A stretch of DNA of 64,000 nt from CAG-791 sp045113775 (GCA_045113775.1 JBGUJH010000067.1:135033-199032); one strand, 5' to 3'. Shown: positions 27,662 to 36,728, counted from the stretch's first letter. The notes: a model not told the origin generated them from the sequence alone. Made by a program: numbers and translations.

Positions 27662-29326
27662 TCAGACTACCAGCTTCGGATCGATGATCACTTCAAGGAG
27701 CGTTGACTCGTCGTCTGCCAGAAACGCCTCGATCCCGCTGTCCATATCTTCCACTGCGGCGATCTGCTGATAGCGGATCCCGTAAGCTTCCGCGAGCTTA
27801 CTGAAATCCGGGATAGAGTCGCCCAGGTCGATGACCGAATAGCGGTCCTGGTAGGTAAAGTGCTGATACTGGCGCACCAGTCCCAGAACATTGTTGCGGA
27901 GAACGACGATCTTGACCGGCACATTGTACTGCTTCATGGTCGCAAGTTCCATCATTGTCATCTGGAAACCTCCGTCGCCGCAGACCGCCACTACCTGGCG
28001 GTCAGGCGCTCCGAGTTTGGCTCCGAGTGCCGCAGGGACGGAATATCCCATGGTCCCCATACCTCCGCTCGTGAGGAAGCGGCTGTTTTCCTTGATCACG
28101 CAGTTGGCGCAGGACCAGAGCTGGTTCTGGCCCACGTCCGCGACATAGACCGCATCATCTTTCATGGCTCTGGAGAGGCGCTTGATGAAGATCTCGGGAT
28201 TGACCATCAGAGCGTTGATCTCCTGCTCCGTCAGTGTGGAGGAGTACATGTGACGTTTTCTTCTGGACGCATTCTGCGTGTCGTCTTTGTACCCGTCCAG
28301 CTTGTCGATCCAGAGCGAATAATCCGCAGTGATTTCGGATTTGTTGAATTCCTCGAAAACATGCATGATGTCGCCTACCAGCGGAATCGTGGGACCCGCG
28401 TTCTTGCCGATCTCGGCGGGGTCGACATCGATGTGCACCAATACTTTATTCTCTGTGATAAGGTCAGGCTGGCTGATCGTGCGGTCCGCGACGCGCGCTC
28501 CCACCATGATGATCATATCCGCGTCGTTCATGGCCCTGTTGCCGTACGCCTGCCCGTTATTTCCCACCATTCCGTAGAACAGGAAATGGTTGGTGGGAAG
28601 AACGCCCAGACCCATCATAGTGCAGACGACCGGGACGTCATTCTTCTCAACGAACTTGCGCACTTCCTGCTTGGCGCCGGTGCTCAGATGCACTCCGCCG
28701 CCGACGCAGATAATAGGTCTCTTGGCCTTCTGCAGTTCTTTGATCACTCTCTTGATCTGAACGGCGTGTCCCGTGACAGTGGGCTTGTAAGTGCGGATGC
28801 TGACCGTATCGGGATAAGCGAATTTGCGGATCTCGGATTTCTGGATATCGATCGGAACATCGATCAGGACAGGGCCCTTGCGGCCTGTGCTGGCGATGTG
28901 GAAAGCTTCTTTTATGATCCTGGGTATATCCGAGGCCCTTCGCACGATATAACTGAATTTGACAAAGGATTCGCAGGCTCCGGAGACGTCGACCTCCTGG
29001 AACACGTCACTGCCCATGAGGTTGGAGTCAACCTGTCCCGTGATGCAGACCAGCGGAATGCTGTCCGCAAACGCGGTGGCAATGCCTGTGATCAGGTTTG
29101 TGGCGCCGGGACCGCTGGTAGCAACAGCGACGCCTACTTTGCCCGTGATCCTGGCGTAGCCGCTGGCTTCGTGGGCCGCGTTCTGCTCCTGCCTTACCAG
29201 GATCGTCTTGATCTTCGTATCAAGAATACTGTTGAAAAAAGGACAGATCGCCACTCCGGGATACCCGAAGACGTATTCGACTCCCTCGAGCTCGAGGCAT
29301 TTCACAATTGCATCTGCTGCTATCAT
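27662..29326 (-). CDS. ilvB: Acetolactate synthase catalytic subunit
   Basis: Thiamine-diphosphate enzyme that joins two pyruvates, or pyruvate and 2-oxobutyrate, in the first common step of branched-chain amino acid synthesis. N-terminal FGYPGVAICPFFN with the catalytic Glu region VRQEQNAAHEASGYARITGK; the C-terminal cofactor block is CGDGGFQMTMMELATMKQYN and then VLRNNVLGLVRQYQ. 554 residues. Starts 17 bases after tyrS, so tyrS-ilvB-ilvN are likely co-transcribed. Confidence 0.96.
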   Translation of the reverse strand: MIAADAIVKCLELEGVEYVFGYPGVAICPFFNSILDTKIKTILVRQEQNAAHEASGYARITGKVGVAVATSGPGATNLITGIATAFADSIPLVCITGQVDSNLMGSDVFQEVDVSGACESFVKFSYIVRRASDIPRIIKEAFHIASTGRKGPVLIDVPIDIQKSEIRKFAYPDTVSIRTYKPTVTGHAVQIKRVIKELQKAKRPIICVGGGVHLSTGAKQEVRKFVEKNDVPVVCTMMGLGVLPTNHFLFYGMVGNNGQAYGNRAMNDADMIIMVGARVADRTISQPDLITENKVLVHIDVDPAEIGKNAGPTIPLVGDIMHVFEEFNKSEITADYSLWIDKLDGYKDDTQNASRRKRHMYSSTLTEQEINALMVNPEIFIKRLSRAMKDDAVYVADVGQNQLWSCANCVIKENSRFLTSGGMGTMGYSVPAALGAKLGAPDRQVVAVCGDGGFQMTMMELATMKQYNVPVKIVVLRNNVLGLVRQYQHFTYQDRYSVIDLGDSIPDFSKLAEAYGIRYQQIAAVEDMDSGIEAFLADDESTLLEVIIDPKLVV

Positions 29327-29343
29327 CTATCATCCTCCCGATG

Positions 29344-30585
29344 TCAGCTCTTAACCAGTTTGAAGCTCTTCTTTCCTCTCTTGACGAGCTTGCCGTCCTT
29401 AAGATCTTCTTTCTTAAAGACTGCCTTGAAATCCTGGACCTTCACGCCGTCGACGGTGACGCCGCCCTGCTGGACATCCCGGCGCGCGTCGCCTCTGGAC
29501 TTCTCCAGGCCTGCTTTGACAAGGATCGTCAAAATATCGACTTCCCCGTTCTCATTGAAGTCCTCTGCCGCGAGCACCGCGGTAGGAACGTTGTCCATGC
29601 TTCCGGGTGTAGCTGCACTGAAGAGTGCCTCTGCGCCCGCCTTGGCCTTGGCTGCCTCGTCGCTGCCGTGAACCAGTGTTGTAAGCTCAGTCGCAAGGAT
29701 CTCCTTTGCAGTGTTGAGCTGAGCGCCTTCCCACTTGTCCATCTCGTCGATCTGCTCGAGAGGAAGGAAAGTCATCATGCGCAGGCACTTGAGAACATCG
29801 GCGTCGCCGATATTTCTCCAGTACTGGTAGAAATCGTAAGGGGAAGTCTTGTCGGGATCGAGCCAGACTGCGCCCTTCGCTGTTTTGCCCATCTTCTTGC
29901 CCTCAGAATTGAGCAGGAGTGTGATGGTCATGGCGTACGCGTCCTTGCTGAGCTTCTTGCGGATCAGCTCTGTGCCGGCCAGCATGTTGCTCCACTGATC
30001 GTCTCCGCCGAACTGCATGTTGCAGCCGTACGTCCGGTACAGGTTGTAGAAGTCAAAAGCCTGCATGATCATGTAGTTGAATTCAAGGAAGCTCAGACCC
30101 TTCTCCATACGCTGCTCGTAGCATCTTGCGCGGAGCATTTCATTTACGCTGAAGCAGGAGCCGATCTCCCTGAGGAACTCGATGTAATTGAGGTCCCTGA
30201 GCCAGTCCGCGTTGTTGACCATCATGGCCTTGCCTTCGCCGAACTCGATAAAGCGGCTCATCTGTTTCTTAAAGCACTCGCAGTTGTGGTCGATCTGCTC
30301 AACTGTCATCATGGAGCGAAGATCGGTGCGGCCTGAGGGGTCGCCGATCATGCCGGTGCCGCCGCCAACGAGGGCTATGGGCTTGTTGCCCGCCTCCTGT
30401 AGTCTCTTCATGAGAAGAAGTGCCATGAAGTGGCCTACATGCAGGGAATCCGCTGTGGGGTCAAAGCCGATATAGAAAGTAGCTTTGCCGTCGTTGACCA
30501 GGTCCCTGATCTCGGCGGGGTCCGTAAGCTGTGCCAGAAGGCCTCTGGCCTGCAGTTCCTCGTAGATTTTCATGTTCTTTTCCAT
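29344..30585 (-). CDS. tyrS: Tyrosyl-tRNA synthetase
   Basis: Class I synthetase that charges tRNA-Tyr. The HIGH-type motif is HVGH (DSLHVGHFMALLLMKRL), the KMSKS-type motif is KMGKT, and the C-terminal S4 RNA-binding domain includes KSRGDARRDVQQGGVTVDG. The start at 30585 (MEKNMKIYEELQ, AGGAG upstream) gives 414 residues; the frame extends 34 codons further without a better ribosome site. No T-box is seen: the 180-base upstream gap holds mainly a dispersed repeat. Relevant to the tRNA array at 62-63 kb, whose Tyr tRNAs have an unusual first pair. Confidence 0.95.
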   Translation of the reverse strand: MEKNMKIYEELQARGLLAQLTDPAEIRDLVNDGKATFYIGFDPTADSLHVGHFMALLLMKRLQEAGNKPIALVGGGTGMIGDPSGRTDLRSMMTVEQIDHNCECFKKQMSRFIEFGEGKAMMVNNADWLRDLNYIEFLREIGSCFSVNEMLRARCYEQRMEKGLSFLEFNYMIMQAFDFYNLYRTYGCNMQFGGDDQWSNMLAGTELIRKKLSKDAYAMTITLLLNSEGKKMGKTAKGAVWLDPDKTSPYDFYQYWRNIGDADVLKCLRMMTFLPLEQIDEMDKWEGAQLNTAKEILATELTTLVHGSDEAAKAKAGAEALFSAATPGSMDNVPTAVLAAEDFNENGEVDILTILVKAGLEKSRGDARRDVQQGGVTVDGVKVQDFKAVFKKEDLKDGKLVKRGKKSFKLVKS

Positions 30586-30680
30586 TTCGTCTGGTTCTCC
30601 TGTTTGTATATTTTGGACCAATACCTTAGCACCCCCGAACGTATGGAGGCCGCCCGGTGCTGATATGAATTCCCTAATGA

Positions 30681-30760
30681 TGCACACGCGTGCAGAAAGG
30701 AAGATGCTGCCTTACAGGCAGCCCGCACGCGGCGCAGCGGCTCGCGCTGCGAGCCTTGAC
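30681..30760 (-). repeat. Full copy of dispersed GGCTCGC-to-GCACGCGTGTGC element
   Basis: Reading on minus: TCAAGGCTCGCAGCGCGAGCC hairpin, GCTGCGCCGCGTGCGG, GCTGCCTGTAAGGCAGC hairpin, a C/T-rich gap, then TGCACGCGTGTGCA. Same modular order as at 37402-37497 and 37503-37585. Lies between gpsA and tyrS. Confidence 0.8.
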
Positions 30761-30767
30761 TGATGTG

Positions 30768-31778
30768 TCACTGCCACTGCAGACCGCTGCTCTCGACTCT
30801 TCCTTCGCGGACCATGAGATCTTCAACAGCCTGTCTTGGCGCTTCGTTTCCGAACAGAACGCGGTTTACGGTGCGGATAATAGGCGCTTCCACATCGTAT
30901 TTATCAGCGAGCTGCAAAGCTGCCTTTGCACTGTAGACGCCTTCCACGACCTGTTTGACTTCTTTCATGGCCTCGTCGGCGGTCATACCCTTGCCGATCA
31001 GAATGCCGGCCCTGCGATTTCTGGAATGCATTGAGGCGCATGTCACAATAAGATCTCCGATGCCCGTGAGCCCGGAAAACGTCTCCGGCTTTCCTCCCAT
31101 AGCGCTTCCGATCTGCGAGATCTCCGCGATCCCCCGCGTGATCAGGGCAGCTTTCGTGTTGTCACCGCAGCCCAGTCCGTCCGCGCATCCCGCTGCCAGC
31201 GCGATGACATTCTTTAGGGCCGCGCCGACCTGCATCCCCAGCATATCGGGGCTTGTGTACACGCGGAAAGAGTCGCCCATAAATACGGACTGCACATACT
31301 CCGCCACTTCCTTGCGGGCTGCTCCGGCCACGATCGCTGTAGGCAGACCCACACCGACCTCTTCCGCGTGGGTCGGCCCGCAGAGCACTGCCGCCTCGCA
31401 GTAAGGGATCTCCTGCTTTATGACCTCTGTCAGTGTGAGCAGCGAGTCCTCTTCTATTCCCTTTGCCACGGATACGATCAATTGGCCGTACCTGCAATAT
31501 TTTGCCATATTTGCCGCTGTGCTGCGCGTGAAGGAAGACGGGACCGCCAGTACGAGCATATCCTTATCGCGCATCACCCGTTCCAGGTCCGTATCCGCAA
31601 TCACAGTTTCATCCAATATTACGCCGGGAAGCTTTACGGACTGCTGGTGGGTGTTATTGATCATGTCCACCTCGTCCTTCATAATGGACCAGACTTCCAC
31701 CTTGTGCCCGCATCTTGCCAGGTGTGCAGCCAGCGCTGTACCCCAGCTTCCCGCGCCGATCATTCCGATTCTTGCCAA
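30768..31778 (-). CDS. gpsA: Glycerol-3-phosphate dehydrogenase [NAD(P)+]
   Basis: Makes sn-glycerol-3-phosphate for phospholipids. N-terminal dinucleotide fold MIGAGSWGTALAAHLARCGHKV; downstream SVAKGIEEDSLLTL, GPTHAEEVGVGLPTA and the substrate block AALKNVIALAAGCADGLGCGDNTKAALITRGIAEI with RNRRAGILIGKG. 336 residues. The start codon is TTG, with AAGGAG eight bases upstream. Directly follows plsY, the acyltransferase that uses its product. Confidence 0.96.
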   Translation of the reverse strand: MARIGMIGAGSWGTALAAHLARCGHKVEVWSIMKDEVDMINNTHQQSVKLPGVILDETVIADTDLERVMRDKDMLVLAVPSSFTRSTAANMAKYCRYGQLIVSVAKGIEEDSLLTLTEVIKQEIPYCEAAVLCGPTHAEEVGVGLPTAIVAGAARKEVAEYVQSVFMGDSFRVYTSPDMLGMQVGAALKNVIALAAGCADGLGCGDNTKAALITRGIAEISQIGSAMGGKPETFSGLTGIGDLIVTCASMHSRNRRAGILIGKGMTADEAMKEVKQVVEGVYSAKAALQLADKYDVEAPIIRTVNRVLFGNEAPRQAVEDLMVREGRVESSGLQWQ

Positions 31779-31789
31779 CGTCTTTCTCC

Positions 31790-32470
31790 TTATTTCTTGT
31801 CTCCCAGATCCAGTTTCTCGGAATTGGTCTTGAAGAGATAAGTCTTTCTCTCATTACCGCTCAGGAGCCTTCCGATATTGGCCCTGTGTCTGTAATAAGC
31901 CATGAACGTGAGGAAGAACTGGATCACATACATCTCGATCAGCGTAGCCTGGCTGGCACTGCCGAACATGCCCATCTGTCCCTCGATGATCATCTGGATA
32001 AATGTGCCGCCGTAGACCATAAGGGAGCCCAGAGACACAAATTTCGTTGTCAGATAAGGGACAAAGAACAGCAGGATGGAGGACGGGATGAAGCTCCAGT
32101 GATAGCCGAACGCGAAACCGGCCATAACAGCTACGCCCTTACCGCCCTTAAAATTCATGTAGAACGGAAAATCGTGACCCAGCACAACGCCCATGAACGC
32201 CCAGGATTTGAGCAGATATACCGCCTCAGGATGGGATTTTCCGAAGATCGCTCCCACCAGGAGAAGTGCGAACAGGCTCTTGAGCATATCGCCGACAAAA
32301 ACCGTGAGGCCGGCTTTTGTGCCCAGAACGCGGATCGCGTTCGTTGTTCCGGCGTTTCCGCTGCCGTATTCGCGGATATCGATTCCTTTCATTTTGCCCA
32401 AAATATAGGCAGTCTGGAAGTTGCCGAATAAATAGCCGATTGCAAGACATAAAATTCTAAGTCCGATCAT
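31790..32470 (-). CDS. plsY: Acyl-phosphate:glycerol-3-phosphate acyltransferase PlsY
   Basis: Membrane enzyme that adds the first acyl chain to glycerol-3-phosphate, using acyl-phosphate made by PlsX (gene at 51.6 kb). Signatures: GYLFGNFQTAYILGK, DIREYGSGNAGTTNAIRVLG and the phosphate-binding FKGGKGVAVMAG. Several membrane helices. The ATG at 32470 (AGGAGG seven bases upstream) is preferred over an adjacent GTG. Overall length 226 residues with a hydrophilic tail. Confidence 0.95.
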   Translation of the reverse strand: MIGLRILCLAIGYLFGNFQTAYILGKMKGIDIREYGSGNAGTTNAIRVLGTKAGLTVFVGDMLKSLFALLLVGAIFGKSHPEAVYLLKSWAFMGVVLGHDFPFYMNFKGGKGVAVMAGFAFGYHWSFIPSSILLFFVPYLTTKFVSLGSLMVYGGTFIQMIIEGQMGMFGSASQATLIEMYVIQFFLTFMAYYRHRANIGRLLSGNERKTYLFKTNSEKLDLGDKK

Positions 32471-32508
32471 CACTGTTCCTCCTTCTAATGAACCTCTAAT
32501 GGTTCTCT

Positions 32509-33849
32509 TTACTTTTTGTCTTCGTTCCGCTCACGTACGATAAACTTGAGCGGCGTTCCCCTGAATCCGAAAGCATCTCTGATCCTGTTCTCGAGATATC
32601 TCAGATAGGAGAAGTGCATAAGTTCCTTCGAATTGACAAAGAGCACAAAAGTCGGGGGCTTGACGCCCACCTGTGTCGAATACCTGATCTTGAGCATATG
32701 TCCCTTGTCACTGGGCGGCTGCTGCATCACGCATGCTTCATTAATGATCTCATTGAGAACGCCCGTCTGTATGCGCATGTTCTGGTTGGCACTGACGAGA
32801 TCGATCTCATCATAGAGCTTGGGAAGTCTCTGCCCTGTCTGCGCTGAAATGAATATGATCTCCGCATAAGAGAGGAAAGACAGCACAGAACGGATCTTGT
32901 CGGTGTATTTCTTCACGGAGTGATTGTCCTTCTCAACAAGATCCCACTTGTTGACCGCGACGATTACGGCCTTGCCTCTCTCATGAGCGATGCCGGCGAT
33001 CTTGGCGTCCTGTTCGGTAATGCCTTCCTGGGCATCGATCACGAGGATCGTGATATCCGCTCTCTCCACCGCGCCGACCGTACGGACGATCATGTACCTC
33101 TCAAGGTCCTCTTTGACCTTATTCTTGCGGCGCAGTCCTGCCGTGTCGATAAAGACATATTCCTTGCCGTCATGCTTCACTCTTGTGTCGATGGCGTCTC
33201 TCGTCGTCCCGGCGATGTCGGAAACGATCACTCTGTTCTCCCCGATCAGCCTGTTCACAATTGATGACTTGCCGACATTGGGCTTTCCTACGACCGCAAC
33301 ATAGACCGCGTCGTCGTCGACCTCTTCACCCGTTCCTGCCTTGAAGTACTTGACCACTTCGTCGAGCAGGTCGCCGATCCCGGTCCTGTTCGCCGCTGAG
33401 ATCGGGTAGGGATCACCAATTCCCAGATTATAGAACTCATATACGTCCGCCATCTGTTTGGTGGGGTTGTCCGTCTTATTCACGCACAGCACGACCGGCT
33501 TCTGCGCTCTTCGAAGCAGATCCGCCACTCTCAGGTCCGAATCGACCAGGCCGGTCTTGAGATCCACAATGAAGATGATCACATCTGCCATATCGATCGC
33601 GATCTGGGCCTGCTCTCTCATCTGGGAGAGAATGATGTCGCCCGAATCAGGCTCTATACCGCCTGTGTCGATCAGCGTAAAATCATAGTTCAGCCAGCTG
33701 CAGTCCGCGTAGATCCGGTCTCTGGTAACGCCCGGCGTATCTTCAGTTATGGAGATCTGTCTTCCTGCCAGTACGTTGAAGAGCGTCGACTTTCCCACAT
33801 TGGGTCTTCCGACCACTGCCACGATAGGCTTGTTTTTTCGTTTACTCAT
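32509..33849 (-). CDS. der: Double-domain ribosome assembly GTPase Der (EngA)
   Basis: Essential GTPase for 50S assembly. Two tandem G domains: first with GRPNVGKSTLFN (about residue 13), DTGGI and NKTD; second with GKPNVGKSSIVN (about 188), DTAGLRRKNK and NKWD. A C-terminal KH-like domain ends with FRGTPLKFIVRER. 446 residues, normal length. Followed by plsY and gpsA. Confidence 0.97.
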   Translation of the reverse strand: MSKRKNKPIVAVVGRPNVGKSTLFNVLAGRQISITEDTPGVTRDRIYADCSWLNYDFTLIDTGGIEPDSGDIILSQMREQAQIAIDMADVIIFIVDLKTGLVDSDLRVADLLRRAQKPVVLCVNKTDNPTKQMADVYEFYNLGIGDPYPISAANRTGIGDLLDEVVKYFKAGTGEEVDDDAVYVAVVGKPNVGKSSIVNRLIGENRVIVSDIAGTTRDAIDTRVKHDGKEYVFIDTAGLRRKNKVKEDLERYMIVRTVGAVERADITILVIDAQEGITEQDAKIAGIAHERGKAVIVAVNKWDLVEKDNHSVKKYTDKIRSVLSFLSYAEIIFISAQTGQRLPKLYDEIDLVSANQNMRIQTGVLNEIINEACVMQQPPSDKGHMLKIRYSTQVGVKPPTFVLFVNSKELMHFSYLRYLENRIRDAFGFRGTPLKFIVRERNEDKK

Positions 33850-33885
33850 TATATACCTTTCTGTTAAGAGTCCATACGTCTTACT

Positions 33886-33914
33886 ATTTTATCCAAAATG
33901 GTCCTTAATGTAAA
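33886..33914 (-). promoter_or_regulatory. Promoter of der-plsY-gpsA
   Basis: Minus-strand -35 TTTACA (33909-33914) and -10 TAAAAT (33886-33891), 17-base spacer; diverges from the prs promoter. Confidence 0.65.
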
Positions 33915-33927
33915 GCAACGCTTTTAC

Positions 33928-33956
33928 TTGTATTTCTTGTGTTCTGCCAGTAGAAT
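33928..33956 (+). promoter_or_regulatory. Promoter of prs
   Basis: -35 TTGTAT (33928-33933) and -10 TAGAAT (33951-33956), 17-base spacer, about 60 bases before the chosen start. Confidence 0.55.
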
Positions 33957-34017
33957 GTTATTGAATTGAATGTTTGATGCTTCTTATTTCAAAATATTCA
34001 CAGACGAAGGAGATTTC

Positions 34018-35253
34018 ATGGCTACAGATCATGTATTACACGACAAACTCGAGCAGACAAGCAACCCTGTTGCGCCGCTCGCCCTTATCGTTCTTCCCTC
34101 CGCGGAGGAACTCGGTCAGAAGATCAACAGCTGGATCCACTATTTCCGCGCAGGTGACCACAACGAACACCGCGATGATCCCACTTATGAGGGATACTAT
34201 GAAGAGGATTACCGGCTTCCTCATCTTCTCCCCCGCTTCTCCACAGGCGAAGGCAAGGCCGTTCTTCAGGCTTCCACCAGAGGCAAGGACGTCTTTATTC
34301 TCGTGGACATCACAAACTATTCCATCACCTACAAGATGAACGGTTTTGAGAACCATATGTCCCCCGACGACCATTTCCAGGATCTCAAGAGGGTGATCTC
34401 CGCCATCAACGGCAAGGCACACAGGATCAATGTCATCATGCCTTTCCTCTATGAGGGACGCCAGCACAAGAGAAGCGGCAGGGAATCACTGGACGGCGCG
34501 ATCATGTACAAAGAGCTCTGCGATCTGGGCATCAAGAATTTTATCACTTTTGACGCCCACGATCCCAGGATCCAGAATGTAAATCCCCTCGTGGATTTCA
34601 GCAATTTCGCATCGCCCTACCAGTTCCTGAAGTCCCTGATGCGCTCCGTTCCGGATCTGATCGTGGATAAACAGCACGTTGTCGTCATCTCTCCCGACGA
34701 GGGAGCACTGGACAGGACTGTATATTTTGCCAGCGTGATCGGCGCCGATACAGGTATGTTCTATAAAAGAAGGGATTATTCCGTGATCGTTAACGGCAAG
34801 AACCCTATTGTCGCGCACGAGTTCCTGGGCACAGACCTCAGCGGCAAGGACGCGATCATCATCGACGACATGATCTCCTCCGGCGGATCCATTCTGGACA
34901 CATCCCGCCAGCTCAAGGAGAAGATGCACGCCAAGAGAGTCTTCCTGTGCACTACTTTCGGACTGTTCACAGACGGACTGGACGTCTTCGATGAAGCTTA
35001 TGCCAAGGGACATTTCGATAAACTTGTCACCACCAACCTCACCTACCAGCCCGAGGAGCTCGCGGACAGGCCGTGGTTCGAACCCGCTGACATGAGCAAA
35101 TATGCCGCCACGATCATTGATTTCATCAATCATGATATCGGCCTCTCCAACATGAGCACTTCCACCGAGAAGATCCACCGGATCATCGAGAAGATCAACC
35201 GCAACGAGCAGAGCGAGTTCGAACAGATGCAGTTCGAGCAGACGGAATTCTGA
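34018..35253 (+). CDS. prs: Ribose-phosphate pyrophosphokinase
   Basis: Makes PRPP for nucleotide, histidine and tryptophan synthesis. The PRPP-binding loop DAIIIDDMISSGGSI lies near residue 279, with NVIMPFLYEGRQHKRSGRESLDG as the flexible loop region. The start at 34018 follows GAAGGAG; an upstream in-frame ATG (33970) lacks a site. At 411 residues it is longer than the ~315 of standard PRPP synthetase, being the longer clostridial form with extended N- and C-termini. Ends in the terminator at 35321-35352. Confidence 0.9.
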   Translation: MATDHVLHDKLEQTSNPVAPLALIVLPSAEELGQKINSWIHYFRAGDHNEHRDDPTYEGYYEEDYRLPHLLPRFSTGEGKAVLQASTRGKDVFILVDITNYSITYKMNGFENHMSPDDHFQDLKRVISAINGKAHRINVIMPFLYEGRQHKRSGRESLDGAIMYKELCDLGIKNFITFDAHDPRIQNVNPLVDFSNFASPYQFLKSLMRSVPDLIVDKQHVVVISPDEGALDRTVYFASVIGADTGMFYKRRDYSVIVNGKNPIVAHEFLGTDLSGKDAIIIDDMISSGGSILDTSRQLKEKMHAKRVFLCTTFGLFTDGLDVFDEAYAKGHFDKLVTTNLTYQPEELADRPWFEPADMSKYAATIIDFINHDIGLSNMSTSTEKIHRIIEKINRNEQSEFEQMQFEQTEF

Positions 35254-35320
35254 AGACGAGCCTTGCTGTTCATAGCCGTAAGCACGCCGGTTTGCGGCCG
35301 GCACAAAAACTGCGAAGTTA

Positions 35321-35352
35321 AAGAGAGATGTCGAAACGGCATCTCTCTTTTT
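35321..35352 (+). terminator. Intrinsic terminator of prs
   Basis: A 13-bp stem (arms 35321-35333 and 35337-35349, one G-T) with a three-base loop and a T-tail. Confidence 0.9.
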
Positions 35353-35384
35353 GTCATCAAGTATCCTTTCAGGAGGTAACTCTC

Positions 35385-35813
35385 ATGTTCTCTTATATCT
35401 GGCCGATTGCTCTTGTAGTCATATCAAATATCGCCTACCAGATCTGCGCTAAATCCGTGCCGAAAGATATTGATCCTTTTGCGTCATTGATCATTACTTA
35501 TCTTGTCGGCGCTGCCGCGAGCGCAGTACTGTATTTTGCGCTCGGTCATGACGGAAATCTGGTGAATGAATCCAGAAAGCTGAACTGGGCTCCCATTGTC
35601 CTCGGCATTGTGATCGTCGGCCTGGAAGCAGGCTGGATCTACGCATATAAGGCAGGCTGGCAGGTCAGCACAGGATTTATAGTTCAGAGCGCTTTTCTTT
35701 CGTCGGCGCTTCTTTTCGTCGGCTATTTTCTCTACCATGAAGCCCTGACCTGGAATAAGATCGTCGGTGTTGTAATCTGCATGATCGGGCTGATATTCAT
35801 TAATTACAGGTGA
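35385..35813 (+). CDS. Small EamA/DMT-family membrane protein
   Basis: Probable half-size drug/metabolite-type transporter of the cytoplasmic membrane; substrate unknown. 142 residues with four to five hydrophobic segments beginning MFSYIWPIALVVISNIAYQI and ending WNKIVGVVICMIGLIFI, the repeated half of the EamA fold. AGGAGG precedes the ATG. Proteins of this size act as homo- or heterodimers. Stands alone between prs and the convergent yraN. Confidence 0.75.
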   Translation: MFSYIWPIALVVISNIAYQICAKSVPKDIDPFASLIITYLVGAAASAVLYFALGHDGNLVNESRKLNWAPIVLGIVIVGLEAGWIYAYKAGWQVSTGFIVQSAFLSSALLFVGYFLYHEALTWNKIVGVVICMIGLIFINYR

Positions 35814-35868
35814 TACTGCAGGGGGATTGTGTGGGTTGTTTCGTGACAAATCCCTCTGCCTGTCAGGG

Positions 35869-36306
35869 TTACCATACTCTCCAATGAGGCTTCACTTGCC
35901 CGTAAGAAATATAAGAAAAAGCATTCCGGATCCAGCGGGTAGTGGTGGCGGATTTCTTTTCTGATAAATCTGCACCTTTATCCGTATCTTGTTCCGGTCT
36001 CGGCTTATTGTCAGTACCTGCAGTAATTGCCACCACATCAAACCGAATCATAGTGCTGAAAGGATCGATCCCTTTTTCATGCATATAGTAATCAGCGCAC
36101 CTGCAGATTCTCTTCTGCTTCGCCGTTCCTACTGCTTCTGAGGCCTCTCCGCTCTTTTTCCCGGACCTGCGCGCTTTCACTTCCACAAAGATCAATGTCT
36201 CACCATCCTTACCTATAATATCGATCTCGGCCTCTCTTGATCTGAAGTTTCTCTCAAGGATCCTGACGCCGTGTTCTGTAAGATATTCTGCAGCGACGTC
36301 TTCCAT
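35869..36306 (-). CDS. yraN: YraN/UPF0102 family nuclease-like protein
   Basis: Endonuclease-fold protein of uncertain role, widely linked with rnhB. Core motif: HGVRILERNFRSREAEIDIIGKDGETLIFVEVKARR (E-x-D...E-V-K catalytic-like residues) within the first 55 residues, followed by AVGTAKQKRICRCADYYM. The start at 36306 gives 145 residues; the frame is open to 36423, where an ATG overlaps the stop of the repeat-containing frame upstream (ATGA). The C-terminus is longer than the usual ~120 residues. Confidence 0.85.
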   Translation of the reverse strand: MEDVAAEYLTEHGVRILERNFRSREAEIDIIGKDGETLIFVEVKARRSGKKSGEASEAVGTAKQKRICRCADYYMHEKGIDPFSTMIRFDVVAITAGTDNKPRPEQDTDKGADLSEKKSATTTRWIRNAFSYISYGQVKPHWRVW

Positions 36307-36419
36307 TTCATTTCCTGTTTTTCTCAGGTTTTCTCCGGGCAATCCCTGTGCACCTCCCCTGTTTCCGGCTTCTGCACTGACTTTTCGGTTTTGTTCGTCA
36401 GTGCACTTGCTCACGTGTC

Positions 36420-36728
36420 TCATGCGATTTTCAGGCCCACTACTGGGAAAAAGCTTCCGGTTAGTGGGCCCGACTTGCTGGCACTTGCTTTTATCTGCCC
36501 CACTGCCGGGAAAAAGTTTCCGGTTAGTGGGCCTGTCTGGCTGGCACTTGCTTTTTTCTGCCCCACTACCGGGAAAAAGCTTCCGGTTAGTGGGCCTGCC
36601 TGGCCGGCACTTGCTTTTTGAGGCCCCTCTACTTGGAGATTTCTTCCTTTTCGGGGGTGTGCCTGACCGCCCATCAGTGCACTTGCCTCATTCCCGGCTT
36701 CCGCACTGACTTCGCAGCCGGGCCTCAT
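36420..36728 (-). CDS. Possible small protein made of 21-residue repeats (uncertain)
   Basis: Not recognised. The frame opens immediately after the rnhB stop (TGAATG) and ends by overlapping a possible yraN start (ATGA), which suggests coupled translation. The 102 residues include three in-frame 21-residue repeats of the type GPLTGSFFPVVGQKKASASQT, because the underlying DNA repeat is 63 bp. No ribosome site beyond weak AAGAG. It may simply be a noncoding repeat array that happens to stay open on both strands. Confidence 0.3.
   Translation of the reverse strand: MRPGCEVSAEAGNEASALMGGQAHPRKGRNLQVEGPQKASAGQAGPLTGSFFPVVGQKKASASQTGPLTGNFFPAVGQIKASASKSGPLTGSFFPVVGLKIA
36436..36690. repeat. 63-bp tandem repeat array, three units plus a degenerate fourth
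   Basis: CCCAC starts recur at 36436, 36499 and 36562, with a diverged CCCCTCT at 36625: a period of exactly 63. Each unit holds a hairpin (CCCACTACCGG paired with CCGGTTAGTGGG) and then GGCACTTGCTTTT. Flanks contain further CAGTGCACTTGC copies. Lies between rnhB and yraN. Confidence 0.9.

Noticed and set aside
27860..29671. 603-codon plus-strand frame antisense to ilvB
   Set aside because: Complement of a clearly conserved gene; high-GC third positions keep the antisense frame open.
30586..30767. T-box riboswitch upstream of tyrS (and of glyS at 947-1034)
   Set aside because: The gaps are too short, no T-box core sequence or specifier stem is visible, and the tyrS gap is mostly a dispersed repeat.
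36436..36690. CRISPR array
   Set aside because: The whole 63-bp unit repeats with no variable spacers and no cas genes nearby.
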